54,626 bases of DNA from Corynebacterium sp. NML130628 (GCF_001875665.1 NZ_MLAL01000002.1:1-54626); one strand, 5' to 3'. Shown: positions 8,254 to 18,520, numbered from the stretch's first letter. Notes: generated by a model not told the origin, from the sequence alone. A program made the numbers and translations.

Positions 8254-8898
8254 CTACGCGCTTGGGGTGATGCGCAGGAATTCGACCACGGCATCGGGGC
8301 CGGCGTCGACGGCGAGGCGTGCGGCCTTCGCCACGAACTGTGGCGGCATCTTTGGGCCGTTCGTGTCGCCGTGGAGCATGTCGGTGTCAGTGCGTCCTGG
8401 GTGCAGGGAGGTCACGCGCACGGAACCGGCTTCCTCCAGGCGAAGGGAATCGGTGAAGCCGCGCAGGCCGAATTTGGAGGCGCAGTAGGCGGAGTTGCCG
8501 TCGATACCAAAGAAACCGGCACCGGAGTTGATGGTCAGGATGAGGCCGTTGCGGCGACGCAGCGCGGGCAAGAGCGCCTTCGTCAGCAGCATCGGCGCGA
8601 TCACGTTGACTTCCATCGTGCGACGCAGGTCGGCTTCGGAAAGGTCGGTGAGGCGGGCGGGCGTCATGACGCCTGCGGCGAGCACGAGCACGTCGAGCTC
8701 TTGAATGTTCGACGCAGCCTCCACCAGTGCGGCGCTGTCCGTCAGGTCGACCTCGAAGGGCTCCGCGCTGGGCAGTGCGCTGACGACCTCGGAGGCGTCG
8801 CGGGAGGCGCCGACGTAGACGTGGTGGTCGCGGCCGAGTTCCTCTGCGATCGCGCGACCGATACCGCGGGAGGCACCTGTGACCAGTGCTTGCTTCAT
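8254..8898 (-). CDS. short-chain dehydrogenase/reductase
   Basis: A 214-residue classical SDR oxidoreductase. The cofactor motif TGASRGIG is at residues 7-14, LAAGVMTP (NAG-type motif) near 72-79, the catalytic Ser in NSGAGFF near 123 and YCASK near 137-141. It is short for the family (usually about 250) because the C-terminal substrate lobe is small. It lies between ssrA and smpB in the same direction, and smpB ends 13 bp upstream, so they may share a transcript. The substrate is unknown. Confidence 0.85.
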   Translation of the reverse strand: MKQALVTGASRGIGRAIAEELGRDHHVYVGASRDASEVVSALPSAEPFEVDLTDSAALVEAASNIQELDVLVLAAGVMTPARLTDLSEADLRRTMEVNVIAPMLLTKALLPALRRRNGLILTINSGAGFFGIDGNSAYCASKFGLRGFTDSLRLEEAGSVRVTSLHPGRTDTDMLHGDTNGPKMPPQFVAKAARLAVDAGPDAVVEFLRITPSA

Positions 8899-8910
8899 GA
8901 CGGTTCCTCC

Positions 8911-9405
8911 TTAGGCTTTGATGCCCTTGAACTTCCGGCCGAGGTCGCGGGCGATTTCACGGTCCTCGGTGCGACGTTTGATGGCTTGTCGCTTGTCGTA
9001 GTCCTGCTTACCTTGCCCCAGGCCAAGCTCGACTTTCGCGCGACCGTCTTTGAGGTAGAGCGAGAGCGGGATGAGGGTGCGGTTGCCGTCGTGAAGTTTG
9101 CCCTGCAGGGAGTCGATTTCGCGGCGGTGCATGAGCAGCTTACGGGTCCGGCGTGGGGGGTGGTTCGTCCAGTGCCCTTTTGAGTACTCCGGGATGTGCA
9201 TGTTGCGCAGCCAGACCTCGCCGTTATCGATGGTGGCGAACGCCTCGACCAGCGACACCCTGCCTTCGCGCAGCGACTTAATCTCGGTGCCGACAAGCAC
9301 GATGCCGGCCTCCCAGGTGTCCAGGATGTTGTAATCGTGCCGCGCTTTCCGGTTCGTCGCGAGGACCCCGGTGTTGCTCAGCTTCTGTTTCTTCTTCTTG
9401 CCCAT
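8911..9405 (-). CDS. smpB: SsrA-binding protein SmpB
   Basis: A 164-residue protein that binds the tRNA-like domain of tmRNA and brings it to stalled ribosomes for trans-translation. Diagnostic segments are NRKARHDYNILDTWEAGIVL, GTEIKSLREGRVSL and a basic tail (KQDYDKRQAIKRRTEDREIARD) that occupies the mRNA channel. The length is normal. It follows ftsX by 15 bp in the same direction, as in other corynebacteria (ftsE-ftsX-smpB). The tmRNA gene itself lies 725 bp downstream. Confidence 0.97.
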   Translation of the reverse strand: MGKKKKQKLSNTGVLATNRKARHDYNILDTWEAGIVLVGTEIKSLREGRVSLVEAFATIDNGEVWLRNMHIPEYSKGHWTNHPPRRTRKLLMHRREIDSLQGKLHDGNRTLIPLSLYLKDGRAKVELGLGQGKQDYDKRQAIKRRTEDREIARDLGRKFKGIKA

Positions 9406-9420
9406 AGGCGTTCCACCCTA

Positions 9421-10323
9421 CTACTTCCGCACGTAGCTGCGCAGTGCCACCTGAGCTGCGAGTGCACCGATGACGACGGCTCCGAGGCCGACGAGCGGCA
9501 TCACTGTCATGACGGCGGAGTCGGGGACGCGGGCAACGAGTTGGGAGGCGTAGAGGTCGCCGAGCATCGGGTCCACCAGCGAGCGCTTCCCCACCCACGC
9601 CAGCACGGTGGCAAGCACCGCGCCGATCAGCACGGAGAGCACGGCTTCCAGCACGAACGGGGCCTGGGTGAACCAGCGGGATGCGCCAACCATGCGCATA
9701 ATCGCGATCTGCTCGCGGCGGTTGTACGCGGCGAGCTGGACCATGTTCACAATCAGGAACAGCGCGGCCAGCGCCTGCGCGGCCGCGACGACGAAGGTCA
9801 CGTTGCGGAAGGTGTCCATGGTGCCGGCGGCTTCGCGGACGGTGTCGGCTTGGTCGCTGATCATGGCGACTTGCGGCATGTCGCGGATGGCGTCGATAGG
9901 TGTGATGTCGGACGGGTCCTTGAGTCGCACGTGCAGTGCGGCGGGCAGCGCGTCCGGGGAGGTTTCGCGCACGAGGTCCGGCTCGGAGTCCTGGAAGAGC
10001 TCCACGAAGCGTTCGTAGGACTGCTCGCGGGAACGGAAGGTCACCTGTTCGACGCGGTCGTCGGCTTGCAGGGTGTCGCGGACCTCGCGGCAGGCTTCCG
10101 AGGAGCAGTCGTTATCCTCGGCGGAGATGGTTTCATCGAGTTCCACCATGACTTCGACGCGGTCGAGGTAGAGGTCCTTTGTTGCGGTCGTTGCCTGCGA
10201 AATCAGGATGCCGGCGCCGACGAGCACGAGTGAGAGCGCGGTGGTGATGATGAGCGCGATGGTCATCGTGAAGTTGCGCCCGAGGCCGCGGAGGCCTTCG
10301 CGGAAAATGAAGTTCCAGTTCAT
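9421..10323 (-). CDS. ftsX: cell division protein FtsX
   Basis: A 300-residue membrane subunit of the FtsEX complex, which couples ATP use by FtsE to activation of peptidoglycan hydrolases at the septum. One membrane helix near residues 20-45 precedes an extracellular loop (about 50-165), which contains a Cys pair (DNDCSSEACREV). Three C-terminal helices follow, with the family motif REQIAIMRMVGASRWF near residue 207. The gene starts 2 bp after the ftsE stop, consistent with coupling. Confidence 0.96.
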   Translation of the reverse strand: MNWNFIFREGLRGLGRNFTMTIALIITTALSLVLVGAGILISQATTATKDLYLDRVEVMVELDETISAEDNDCSSEACREVRDTLQADDRVEQVTFRSREQSYERFVELFQDSEPDLVRETSPDALPAALHVRLKDPSDITPIDAIRDMPQVAMISDQADTVREAAGTMDTFRNVTFVVAAAQALAALFLIVNMVQLAAYNRREQIAIMRMVGASRWFTQAPFVLEAVLSVLIGAVLATVLAWVGKRSLVDPMLGDLYASQLVARVPDSAVMTVMPLVGLGAVVIGALAAQVALRSYVRK

Positions 10324-10325
10324 GC

Positions 10326-11018
10326 TTATCCCCTCACGGTTCCGTAGACGCCGTTGGCGTCGTCGCGAACAAGTTTGCCCAGGTGCAGTTCCATGACGCG
10401 CTGGCGCATCTCGTTGACGGCGCGCGCGTTATGGGTGGACATCACGACGGTGGTACCCAGGCGGTTGATGCGCGCGAGCAACGCCATGATTTCGTCGGCG
10501 GTAGCGGGGTCGAGGTTGCCGGTGGGCTCGTCGGCGAGGACGAGTGGGGGCTTATCGACGAACGCTCGCGCGATTGCGACGCGTTGCTGCTCGCCACCTG
10601 ACAGTTCGTGTGGCATACGGTTCGCTTTCGCATCCAGTCCGACCAACTCGAGGGCCTCCGGCACCAGCTTTGCTATGCGCTGCTTCTTCTTCCCGATCAC
10701 CTCGAGCGCGAACGCCACGTTGTCGTAGACGTTCAGCTTGGGAAGCAGTCGGAAGTCTTGAAAAACATAGCCGATGGACTGGCGCAGCAGGTTCACCTTG
10801 CTGCCCTTGAGGGCGTTGACGTGGAAGTCGTCGAAGTGGATGTCCCCCGAGGTCAGGTTTTCCTCACGGATCATCAGCTGCAGCAGCGTCGACTTTCCGG
10901 AACCGGACGGGCCGATGAGAAAGACGAAGTCGCCGTCGGCAATTTCGAATGAGACATCGTCGAGTGCTGGTCGTGTGGACGTCGGGTAGACCTTCGTCAC
11001 GTTGGAAAAAGTGATCAC
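10326..11018 (-). CDS. ftsE: cell division ATPase FtsE
   Basis: A 230-residue ABC ATPase and partner of FtsX at the division site. Walker A (GPSGSGKST) is near residue 37, the signature LSGGEQQR near 138 and Walker B ([13 protein letters not shown]) near 158, all as in FtsE. It is directly followed by ftsX, and prfB lies upstream in the same direction, giving the conserved actinobacterial order prfB-ftsE-ftsX-smpB. Confidence 0.96.
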   Translation of the reverse strand: MITFSNVTKVYPTSTRPALDDVSFEIADGDFVFLIGPSGSGKSTLLQLMIREENLTSGDIHFDDFHVNALKGSKVNLLRQSIGYVFQDFRLLPKLNVYDNVAFALEVIGKKKQRIAKLVPEALELVGLDAKANRMPHELSGGEQQRVAIARAFVDKPPLVLADEPTGNLDPATADEIMALLARINRLGTTVVMSTHNARAVNEMRQRVMELHLGKLVRDDANGVYGTVRG

Positions 11019-11043
11019 CCGCTACACACTACTACTTCTTCTG

Positions 11044-12147
11044 TTACTCCTGTGGCTGAAGTTGCTCCATCCGCCAGCGGATGCCGGACTCCAGGAAGCC
11101 ATCGATATCGCCGTCGAGTACCTTCTGCGGGTCGCCTACCTCGTAATTCGTGCGCAGGTCTTTCACCATCTGGTACGGGTGCAGCACGTAGGAGCGCATC
11201 TGGTTGCCCCAGCTGGCGTTGCCGCCCGCGCCAAGAGCGTCCATCTCGGCCTTTTCCTCCATGCGCTTCTTCTCCAGGAGCTTGGACTGCAGCACGTTGA
11301 GCGCGGACGCCTTGTTCTGGATCTGCGATTTCTCGTTCTGGCAGGTCACCACGATGCCGGTCGGGATGTGCGTGATGCGTACCGCCGAGTCCGTGGTGTT
11401 CACCGACTGCCCGCCGGGACCCGAGGAGCGGTAGACGTCCACGCGAATCTCGCTGTCGGGGATCTCAATCGAGTCGGTGTGCTCGACGACTGGCAGCACC
11501 TCCACCTCAGCAAACGAGGTCTGGCGTCGCGCCTGGTTGTCGAACGGCGAGATGCGCACCAGCCGGTGCGCGCCCTGCTCGACGGAAAGCTGGCCGTACA
11601 TATATTCACCGTGCACCACGAAGGTCGCCGACTTGATCCCGGCTTCCTCGGCGTAGGAAATGTCGTACACGTCTACCTTGTGGCCGTGCTTTTCCGCCCA
11701 GCGGATGTACATGCGCATGAGCATCTCCGCCCAGTCAGCAGCATCGACGCCGCCGGCACCGGAACGGATATTGACGACGGCTTCGCGCTCGTCGTACTCA
11801 CCCGACAGCATCGTCTGCACTTCCAAGGAGTCGACGTCCGCTTCGAGCGAATCGAGTTCGTCGTCTGCGAGCGAAGGATCGCCTTCCTCTTCGGCGAGTT
11901 CGTACATGACGGGGAGGTCGTCGATACGCGAGCGCAGGCTCGTGACCTTCTTCAGACGAGCCTGGACGCTGGAGAGCTCCGAGGTGACCTGCTGCGCGTG
12001 GGCGGGGTCGTCCCAGAGGCTCGGGTCACCGGCCTGCTGCTCGAGTTCTTTGATGCGCAGGGCCATTTCGTCGAGGTCCATGACCTTTTCGATGGTGGTC
12101 AACGTGGCGTCAATACGTTTCATTCGAGCGAGCGTCTCCGGTTGCAT
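11044..12147 (-). CDS. prfB: peptide chain release factor 2
   Basis: RF2 recognises UGA and UAA and triggers release of the finished protein. The start chosen is the ATG at 12147 ([16 protein letters not shown]), because the upstream extension to 12273 has no family resemblance and overlaps the divergent gene. The product is 367 residues. The GGQ catalytic loop lies in [16 protein letters not shown], and the codon-recognition region lies in the preceding domain. There is no sign of the +1 programmed frameshift seen in many bacteria; the gene reads straight through. It ends 25 bp before ftsE. Confidence 0.96.
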   Translation of the reverse strand: MQPETLARMKRIDATLTTIEKVMDLDEMALRIKELEQQAGDPSLWDDPAHAQQVTSELSSVQARLKKVTSLRSRIDDLPVMYELAEEEGDPSLADDELDSLEADVDSLEVQTMLSGEYDEREAVVNIRSGAGGVDAADWAEMLMRMYIRWAEKHGHKVDVYDISYAEEAGIKSATFVVHGEYMYGQLSVEQGAHRLVRISPFDNQARRQTSFAEVEVLPVVEHTDSIEIPDSEIRVDVYRSSGPGGQSVNTTDSAVRITHIPTGIVVTCQNEKSQIQNKASALNVLQSKLLEKKRMEEKAEMDALGAGGNASWGNQMRSYVLHPYQMVKDLRTNYEVGDPQKVLDGDIDGFLESGIRWRMEQLQPQE

Positions 12148-12204
12148 ACCGTCGAAGTCTAGACGACGCCCCAAAAATTGCGCGCACAGCCCCATAATGG
12201 GTAC

Positions 12205-13017
12205 ATGACTTCTTTCATTGAGCAACATCAACACTCTGATGACGCAACGCTGGCCGCCGCATTGGTGGAGCATGCGGGCGCGCTTGCGCTGCGGATGCGG
12301 GAGGAAGGCCTTGCGACGGATTACAAAACCTCCATTTCTGACGTAGTGACGGAAGCCGACCGTGCCGCCGAACGCTTTGTCGCGGAGACGCTCGCGGCGC
12401 TGCGCCCGGACGACGGTGTCCTCGGCGAGGAAGGTGCTTCCAAGCAGGGCGCCTCTTCGCGGACGTGGGTGATTGACCCCGTCGATGGCACGTTCAACTT
12501 CACGCAGGGCTCTGACTACTTCTGCTCGGCGCTGGCGCTGGTGGAGGGTGCCCCCTCAGACCCGGCACGGGTCTTAATTGGCGCGGTGCATCGCCCGGCA
12601 ATGAAGACGACGTGGCTTGCCCACGACGGCATTGCGACGCGCAACGGCAAGCGCCTGCCGAATCTCGAGTCGGCGTCGCTGCCTTCGCAGGGACTGGTGA
12701 CCTACCTGCACCCGACGTTCATGCGGGATGACGCCATCCGTAACGCCTGGTTGCGCGCGGTGCGTGACGCGGCAACGATCCGCATGTGGGGCGCGGGCTC
12801 CGTGGATTTGTCCAATATCGCCAGCGGCCAGCTGGGGGGCTGGCTGCAGCATTCGGTTGCTGATTGGGACTGGTTGCCGGGCAAGGCGCTCATCGAGGCT
12901 GTCGGTGGCGTGGCAAAGAAGGTGCCCGCAGGCGGGGTGACCTGGTGCATTGCCGGAAACTCGCAAATTGTGTCGGACATTGAAGCTAGGCTTACTGAGC
13001 ATGACGAATCTTTATGA
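12205..13017 (+). CDS. inositol monophosphatase family protein
   Basis: A 270-residue Mg2+-dependent phosphatase of the inositol-monophosphatase fold. The start is the ATG at 12205 (MTSFIEQHQ). Metal-binding motifs are [23 protein letters not shown] near residue 93, and [15 protein letters not shown] near the end, where the usual WD(xx)A/G is present. It is divergent from prfB and overlaps hisN by 17 bp, as in C. glutamicum, where the paired genes encode an IMPase-like protein and histidinol-phosphatase. Inositol phosphate (for mycothiol or phosphatidylinositol) is a reasonable but unproven substrate. Confidence 0.88.
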   Translation: MTSFIEQHQHSDDATLAAALVEHAGALALRMREEGLATDYKTSISDVVTEADRAAERFVAETLAALRPDDGVLGEEGASKQGASSRTWVIDPVDGTFNFTQGSDYFCSALALVEGAPSDPARVLIGAVHRPAMKTTWLAHDGIATRNGKRLPNLESASLPSQGLVTYLHPTFMRDDAIRNAWLRAVRDAATIRMWGAGSVDLSNIASGQLGGWLQHSVADWDWLPGKALIEAVGGVAKKVPAGGVTWCIAGNSQIVSDIEARLTEHDESL

Positions 13018-13789
13018 CGATGACCTTGCCCTTGCCCTCGAACTTGCGGATGCTGCCGACGCGATCACGCTCGACCGCTTCGAGGCCTCCGACCTGAAGG
13101 TGAAGTCGAAGCCGGATATGACCCCGGTCTCCGACGCCGATGTTGCTGTCGAGGAGGTGCTGCGTGAGCGCCTCGCCGAGGCACGCCCGGGCGACTCGAT
13201 CGTCGGCGAGGAGTTCGGCGGTGAGACGATCTTCGAGGGCCGCCAGTGGGTCATCGACCCGATCGACGGCACGAAGAACTTCGTCCGCGGTGTCCCCGTA
13301 TGGGCAACGTTGATTTCACTGCTTGTCGACGGCCAACCAGTCTTAGGAGTCGTTTCCGCCCCGGCGCTCGTGCGCCGCTGGTACGCGGCCCAGGGCTCCG
13401 GTGCGTGGCGGACGTTCAACAAGGGCAGCCTGAAGCGCCTCGAGGTTTCTCACGTCGGTGAACTTGCGGACGCGTCCCTGGCGATGTCTTCGCTTGAGGG
13501 GTGGAAGGCCCGCGGCCTGCAGGAGAACTTCATTGCGCTCAGCGAGCGCACCTGGCGCCTGCGTGGCTACGGGGATTTCTTCGGTTACTGCCTGGTGGCG
13601 GAGGGCGCCGTCGATATTGCTGCGGAGCCGGAGGTGTCCGTCTGGGACCTCGCTGCCCTGTCAGTCCTGGTCACCGAGGCGGGCGGCACGTTCAGCTCAC
13701 TCGCCGGTGAGCCTGGGCCGCACGGCGGCGACGCGATCGCCACGAACGGGCTGCTGCACGACGCAGCGCGGAAGGTGATCGGCGTCTAA
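13001..13789 (+). CDS. hisN: histidinol-phosphatase (IMPase type)
   Basis: A 262-residue phosphatase that removes phosphate from L-histidinol phosphate in histidine synthesis. In actinobacteria this step is done by an inositol-monophosphatase-type enzyme, and this gene occupies the hisN position known from C. glutamicum. Motifs are [29 protein letters not shown] near residue 84 and [16 protein letters not shown] near 210. The start at 13001 lies inside the end of the upstream paralogue, so translation is probably coupled. It ends against the convergent protease gene with a 4-bp overlap. Confidence 0.88.
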   Translation: MTNLYDDDLALALELADAADAITLDRFEASDLKVKSKPDMTPVSDADVAVEEVLRERLAEARPGDSIVGEEFGGETIFEGRQWVIDPIDGTKNFVRGVPVWATLISLLVDGQPVLGVVSAPALVRRWYAAQGSGAWRTFNKGSLKRLEVSHVGELADASLAMSSLEGWKARGLQENFIALSERTWRLRGYGDFFGYCLVAEGAVDIAAEPEVSVWDLAALSVLVTEAGGTFSSLAGEPGPHGGDAIATNGLLHDAARKVIGV

Positions 13790-14643
13790 GGCAGCCGGAA
13801 GCCGTTGTTCAGGGTGGATAGCACCGCGTCGAGCCGGACGGCGCCCGTCGGCGCGTGAATCACACCCTGCAGCGGGCTGTGGCACGAGACATCAAACGGT
13901 GATGGGAGCACCCCACCGTTCAGGATGCCGACCAGGCGGTCGCCCACCACCACGGGTGCGCCCGAGTCGCCCTGCATGGCGCAGGTGTGGGAGATGTTCA
14001 TGGATTCCCAGTCGTGCAGTGTCGCACCGCACGTCCAGCCGGAGGCTACGCCTTGCTTGCACACGATATTGCCGGGCTTTACTGGCTTGCTGCCGAGGTG
14101 GTTGATGCGAACACCGTTGTAGGAGCGCGTGACCTCCGCGTTCGACCCCAGCTCGATCAGCGCGTAGTCGAGGTCACGGTTGACGTCCACGATGGTGCCG
14201 GAGGGCCCGACCTGCCAGGAGTCGGCGGAGGTGACGGCGTCGCCAACTTCGCCGCAGTGCCCCGCGGTCAGGGCGTACTTGTGCCCTTTATCGTCGTAGC
14301 CAGCCACGGCGACGGTACACATTGATTCAGTGCCGTCCGTGCGCTTGACGTAAATCGGGGTGCTCGGCCCGTAGAGGGAATTTCCGCGCGTGAGTGCCTG
14401 GTTCGATGCTTCCGGGATCCTTGGTGCATCGTGGAAGGAGCCGGGTACGCGGTGCAGCACATAGTCAGTCCAAGGTTTTCCGGCGAGGAGCTTCGAAGCG
14501 GCGTCGCTACGCCAGACGTAGTTTGGGTCGACGTTACCCTCATACACCGAGCGCACTTGCGCATTCGCGGGCAACGCCGCTGCCAACCCAGCGACCGCGA
14601 TTCCAACCCCAGCAACGAGCGCACAGACTCGGCGCAGCAACAT
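13786..14643 (-). CDS. secreted trypsin-like serine protease
   Basis: A protein of 285 residues with a Sec signal peptide ([19 protein letters not shown], cleavage about after ANA). The start at 14643 is chosen because it begins the signal sequence; longer starts up to 14736 bury it. The mature part has the chymotrypsin-fold triad: His in LTAGHCG, Asp in DLDYALIEL, Ser in QGDSGAPVV. Cys pairs around MCTV/GHCG and VCKQ/TCGA suggest disulfides. Similar exported proteases are common in corynebacteria. The substrate is unknown. Confidence 0.87.
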   Translation of the reverse strand: MLLRRVCALVAGVGIAVAGLAAALPANAQVRSVYEGNVDPNYVWRSDAASKLLAGKPWTDYVLHRVPGSFHDAPRIPEASNQALTRGNSLYGPSTPIYVKRTDGTESMCTVAVAGYDDKGHKYALTAGHCGEVGDAVTSADSWQVGPSGTIVDVNRDLDYALIELGSNAEVTRSYNGVRINHLGSKPVKPGNIVCKQGVASGWTCGATLHDWESMNISHTCAMQGDSGAPVVVGDRLVGILNGGVLPSPFDVSCHSPLQGVIHAPTGAVRLDAVLSTLNNGFRLP

Positions 14644-14815
14644 AGGCACCCTTCCACTCCAACCACAGACGTTTCTTGTGTAACACAATGCCACCTTTCG
14701 CACTGTTTTGCCCCATCGGCACGGAAAGCAGTGCACATTCGGGTGTTGCGACTGACCATCAGGGGTTCCGGGCGACGCTTGATGCGTACCGGTCCCTGCC
14801 GTACGCTTTGACTAC

Positions 14816-16048
14816 ATGCGCAACGATCATCGACAGCAACGGCTCGTCGTCCCGGATATCGCGCGAGGCCTCGCGTTGCTTGGTATTGCCGTCGCCAACG
14901 CGATCTCCTACTGGCTTGTCCCCCTGAGTACAACAGTCACTGGCAACCACCCCGGGACGGTAGCCGACCAGGCCGCGACTGTTTTCGCGGCGATGTTCGT
15001 GCATGTTCGCGGGCTGCCGATGTTCTCGACACTCTTGGGTTTCGGCTTCGGGTTGGTCACGGCGAGCTTGGCGCGTAAGGGCTACCCGAAGGCAGCCGCC
15101 CGGCGCGTACTCGCGCGACGCTACGGGTTCCTCGCGCTCTTCGGTGTGGCGCACATGTGGCTGTTGTTCAGTGGCGACATCATGTTGACCTACGGGCTTA
15201 TCGGTGTGCTGATGGCGCTGCTTGTGAACGTTCGCTCGGGCGCGCTCTACATCATCTCTGGAACCATTTTGGGACTGTCGTGCCTCATATACACGCTGAT
15301 CGCCATTCTCTTCTTTGGCTCACCACTGGATCTCATGGCGCCAGCGCCGGACACCAGCTCCTTTGCTGCATACTTTGCCGACAACCAAGAATTCGCGTTC
15401 TATATGACGCTCTCGCAGCCCCTCGTGGTAATCCAGCTGGGCGCTCTTTCCCTGATTGGTTTTGTGTGGGCGCGTGACGGTGTGCTCACTGACGTGAAGA
15501 AGCACGCGCGGACGCTGTGGGTGTGGGTCGGGGTGACCGTTGCAGTTGTGGTTGCGATTGGTATCCCACTTGGTCTTGCACAGCTGGGCATCCTTCCAGC
15601 GTCAACGGCTACATTTTGGTCAATTCTGAACCAAAGTTTCGGGCTCCTCACCGGTCCCGGCATCCTAGCCGCATTTGCGCTGGCGACGCAGCACTGGAAC
15701 CAGCAGCCACCCCGCTGGACCATGCCGATTATCGCGCTGGGAAAGCGCTCCATGTCCGGCTACCTCTTGCAAACGTTCGTGTTGCTCCCAACCGCTGTGT
15801 GGGCCAGCTCCGCGTGGTTGCCTAGCCTCGGCGAATTCCGCCCAATGCTGCTTGGGGCCGCTGTGTGGCTGTTGTCTGTGGCGCTCGCCGCCACGCTTGA
15901 GCACTTCGACAAGCAAGGCCCATTCGAGGCGCTCCATCGCCACCTCTCGTACGGCCGAACCGGCCGCATCGAACCGTACCAAGACCCCGCACACCGAAAG
16001 GCTGCCCCTCATGAGCACGCACCGAATCCAGGTAGCACCGCTTTCTGA
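14816..16048 (+). CDS. DUF418 membrane protein
   Basis: A 410-residue polytopic membrane protein. The start region PDIARGLALLGIAVANAISY is characteristic of the DUF418/YeiB family (related to the acyltransferase-3 superfamily), and the C-terminal half (about 230-385) is the DUF418 domain with the GKRSMSGYLLQ segment. About ten membrane helices are visible. The function of the family is unclear, with transport or acyl transfer to envelope components proposed. The end overlaps the start of the acetyltransferase pseudogene by 38 bp, so the two were probably expressed together. Confidence 0.85.
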   Translation: MRNDHRQQRLVVPDIARGLALLGIAVANAISYWLVPLSTTVTGNHPGTVADQAATVFAAMFVHVRGLPMFSTLLGFGFGLVTASLARKGYPKAAARRVLARRYGFLALFGVAHMWLLFSGDIMLTYGLIGVLMALLVNVRSGALYIISGTILGLSCLIYTLIAILFFGSPLDLMAPAPDTSSFAAYFADNQEFAFYMTLSQPLVVIQLGALSLIGFVWARDGVLTDVKKHARTLWVWVGVTVAVVVAIGIPLGLAQLGILPASTATFWSILNQSFGLLTGPGILAAFALATQHWNQQPPRWTMPIIALGKRSMSGYLLQTFVLLPTAVWASSAWLPSLGEFRPMLLGAAVWLLSVALAATLEHFDKQGPFEALHRHLSYGRTGRIEPYQDPAHRKAAPHEHAPNPGSTAF

Positions 16049-16457
16049 GCTCACTTCACTCGAGGCGTTTGAGCTGTTCAAACTCCGCGTCGACGTCTTC
16101 GTTGCCGAGCAGCACTGTCCCTACCGGGAGCTCGACGAGCGTGACGCGCACCCGGACACGCTGCACCTGCTCGCGTGAAACGGTACTGATCTGGAGGGCT
16201 GCGCTCGCGTTTTTCCCACCGAGGAGGGTTCTCGGTTCGGCAGGTTTGTTGTTGCCCCGAGCGCCCGCGGCACGGGTCTTGGGCAGCGGATCGCGCAAAC
16301 AGGTATCCAACTCACGGAGCGTTGGCCGGGCGACCTGATCGTCGAGGCACAATCTGGCCTGGTCTCCTACTACGAGCAGTTTGGCCTTGTCGCGGAGGGC
16401 GAGGAGTTCCTTGACACTGGCGTTCCGCACCGTGTGATGCGTCTTCGCCGTTCATAA
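16011..16457 (+). pseudogene. ElaA-like GNAT acetyltransferase, nonsense-interrupted
   Basis: From the ATG at 16011 the frame encodes an ElaA-type N-acetyltransferase (ELFKLRVDVFVAEQHCPYRE, which closely matches the family's N-terminus). It stops at TGA (16176-16178) after 55 codons. The same frame continues without further stops to 16457, with the acetyl-CoA segment FVVAPSARGTGLGQRIAQ and the C-terminal strand PHRVMRLRRS. A single TGG to TGA change would explain it, since Trp is usual at that place (GW/AWN). I read it as a recently inactivated gene; a sequencing error is possible. Confidence 0.8.
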
Positions 16458-16505
16458 ATATTTTCTAGCTTTTCCTAAGGTTTCGCGCTAGTCTCATTCT
16501 GTCAC

Positions 16506-16520
16506 ATAATTGATTATTTG
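16506..16520. promoter_or_regulatory. AT-rich palindrome ahead of metal importer
   Basis: ATAAT-TG-ATTAT (16506-16517), followed by TTG, ends 15 bp before the start of the second FecBCD operon. Its right half, GATTATTTG, recurs upstream of ureA (24849-24857), and the 10-mer ATAATTGATT is found in reverse complement near 26431-26440. It may be an operator shared by the metal and urease genes; this is inference. Confidence 0.35.
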
Positions 16521-16532
16521 AAAGGATGCGTA

Positions 16533-17534
16533 ATGCGCGCAATTTCCGCGGCTCTTGGCTCTGTTCTCGTTGCAGGGCTAGCCCTTACCGGCTGCAGCTC
16601 TACGGATGAGCAGGCTCCGCAAGCACAGTCTGACTCGGCCATCACCATCGACAACTGTGGTACCGAGGTCACTGTGGACGGCCCAGTGCAGCGTGCGACC
16701 ACGCTCGAGCAGGGCGCAACGGACACCCTGCTTCTGCTTGGCGCTAAGGACCAGATCGCTGGCTACGGTCACCAGAAGGACCTGCCACCAGCAGGCTTCT
16801 CCCTCGACGGCCTGAAGGAAATCAGCCCGTCGGTCCCGAACTCTGAGCAGCTGCGTGACGCTGACACGGACTTCATTTTCTCCCCGTTCGAGCTGAACTG
16901 GCGCGCTGACGCCGCAGGCACCCGTGAGGAGTGGGCAAAGGTGGGCGTCGCCACCTTCAATCCGAACAGTGAGTGCCCGTCCTACGGCGACAACAAGGGC
17001 AAGGACTCCTTCCAGCTGATTGCGAAGGACCTCGAGGACCTGGGCAAGCTCTTCGGCCGCGAGGAGGAAGCGAAGAAGCTTATCGAGAAGCAGACCTCCG
17101 AGCTTGAGAACGCGAAGCAGGCGCCTGAGGGCACCACGTTCATGCTGCTCTACTCCTCTGTTGGCGGCTCCCCATATGTCGCTGGTGGCCCGTCGATCGT
17201 GACCAACATGGGCGAGCGCACCGGTATGACGAACGTATTCGCCGACCTGAATGAGGAGTGGCCACAGGTCTCGTGGGAGGCCGTCGCTGAGGCTGACCCG
17301 GACGTGATCATCCTGGCGGACCTGCCTGGCCGCGGCGAGCCGGGCGATAAGTGGGAGGAGAAGGTCGCTGACCTCGAGTCCACCCCGGGCACCAAGGAGA
17401 TGAAGGCAGTCAAGAACAACATGTACATTGTGGTTCCTGGCGTCGCTACCTCGGCTTCGGCTCGTTCCTACGAGGTTGTGCAGAACATCTCGAAGGCGAT
17501 TGACGACGGCCTCTTCGACGAAGCAACCAAGTAA
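16533..17534 (+). CDS. ABC importer substrate-binding lipoprotein (metal or metallophore)
   Basis: A 333-residue FecB-type binding lipoprotein with a lipobox ending LTGC near residue 20. The start is the ATG at 16533 (MRAISAALGS). The mature part opens with TIDNCGTEVTVDGPVQRATTL; the NCG motif is common in an actinobacterial subgroup. It heads an operon with a FecCD permease, an ATPase and an ArsR regulator. Because that operon runs into the urease cluster and the regulator has a His-rich tail, I suggest uptake of a nickel chelate. Cobalamin, siderophore or coenzyme precursor remain alternatives. Confidence 0.82.
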   Translation: MRAISAALGSVLVAGLALTGCSSTDEQAPQAQSDSAITIDNCGTEVTVDGPVQRATTLEQGATDTLLLLGAKDQIAGYGHQKDLPPAGFSLDGLKEISPSVPNSEQLRDADTDFIFSPFELNWRADAAGTREEWAKVGVATFNPNSECPSYGDNKGKDSFQLIAKDLEDLGKLFGREEEAKKLIEKQTSELENAKQAPEGTTFMLLYSSVGGSPYVAGGPSIVTNMGERTGMTNVFADLNEEWPQVSWEAVAEADPDVIILADLPGRGEPGDKWEEKVADLESTPGTKEMKAVKNNMYIVVPGVATSASARSYEVVQNISKAIDDGLFDEATK

Positions 17535-17536
17535 CT

Positions 17537-18520
17537 GTGAAGAAGACTGTCACTGTTTCAGCCATCGCGTTAGTACTGCTGGTGCTCGCGATGGTTTGTT
17601 CTATTCCGATTGGATCAAGCTCGCTCAGCTTTGCTGAGCTTCGCGGGATTTTTGATCCTGCGTTGCCCGCCCCTTCCCCGCTGCGTATGTCTATTCTGAC
17701 GGAGCTTCGCATCCCTCGCATCCTGATGGCTGCGATGGTCGGGGCGATCCTCGCGGTGTCCGGTGTGGCGATGCAGGCCATCACCCACAACGACCTCGCC
17801 GAGCCCTACCTGCTGGGTATTTCCTCGGGCGCTTCGACGGGCGCTGTCGTAGCGATCCTGTTCTCCACCTGGCAGTACGGCATCATCGCCGGTGCTGCGG
17901 TGGGTGCGCTCGTGTCCTTTGGCATGTTGATGCTGCTGCTGCGCAATAGCGCCGCCGACGCCGCGCGTGTGGTGCTGACCGGCGTGCTGATTGGGTTCCT
18001 GTTCCAGTCACTGACCTCGCTGATCGTCACCGCGTCCGGAAACGCCGAGTCGACCCGTGGCATCATGTTCTGGCTGCTCGGCGTGCTTAGCGCCGCCCGC
18101 TGGTACACCGTGATTGCCGTCTTCATCGTCGGCACCATCGGCATAGTGGCGTTATGGATGATGTCGCGCTACCTGGATGCGCTTTCCCTCGGTGATGCGA
18201 CGGCGTCCACGATGGGCATCCCGGTTGTGGCGCTGCGCTACGCGGTACTGGTCGCGGTATCGCTGATGACGGCGGCTACGGTTGCGTCCGTCGGCGCAAT
18301 TGGATTTGTGGGCCTGATTGTTCCGCACGCGGTACGCATGATTTCTGGTCCGCGGCACGCGAGCCTGATCCCGATTTCCGCGGTAGTCGGCGCTATCACG
18401 CTTGTGGTGGCCGACGCCATCGCCCGCGCCTTGTTCGCCCCGCAGGAACTGCCTGTCGGCGTGATCACCGCGCTCATCGGCGTCCCTGCGTTCTTCTTGA
18501 TCCTGCGGAGGAAGCACTGA
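17537..18520 (+). CDS. FecCD-family ABC permease
   Basis: A 327-residue permease with about nine membrane segments. It starts with GTG only 2 bp after the binding-protein gene. The conserved AITHNDLAEPYLLGISSGAS segment (residues near 80) and GAIGFVGLIVPH coupling motif (near 250) place it in the FecCD family. Unlike the first importer, this system has a single permease, which must form a homodimer. The ATPase gene starts at its stop codon. Confidence 0.88.
   Translation: MKKTVTVSAIALVLLVLAMVCSIPIGSSSLSFAELRGIFDPALPAPSPLRMSILTELRIPRILMAAMVGAILAVSGVAMQAITHNDLAEPYLLGISSGASTGAVVAILFSTWQYGIIAGAAVGALVSFGMLMLLLRNSAADAARVVLTGVLIGFLFQSLTSLIVTASGNAESTRGIMFWLLGVLSAARWYTVIAVFIVGTIGIVALWMMSRYLDALSLGDATASTMGIPVVALRYAVLVAVSLMTAATVASVGAIGFVGLIVPHAVRMISGPRHASLIPISAVVGAITLVVADAIARALFAPQELPVGVITALIGVPAFFLILRRKH

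Noticed and set aside
12148..12273. N-terminal extension of prfB and possible programmed frameshift
   Set aside because: The extension does not match RF2 and lies over the divergent gene's start; RF2 reads in one frame from 12147, so no recoding signal is needed.
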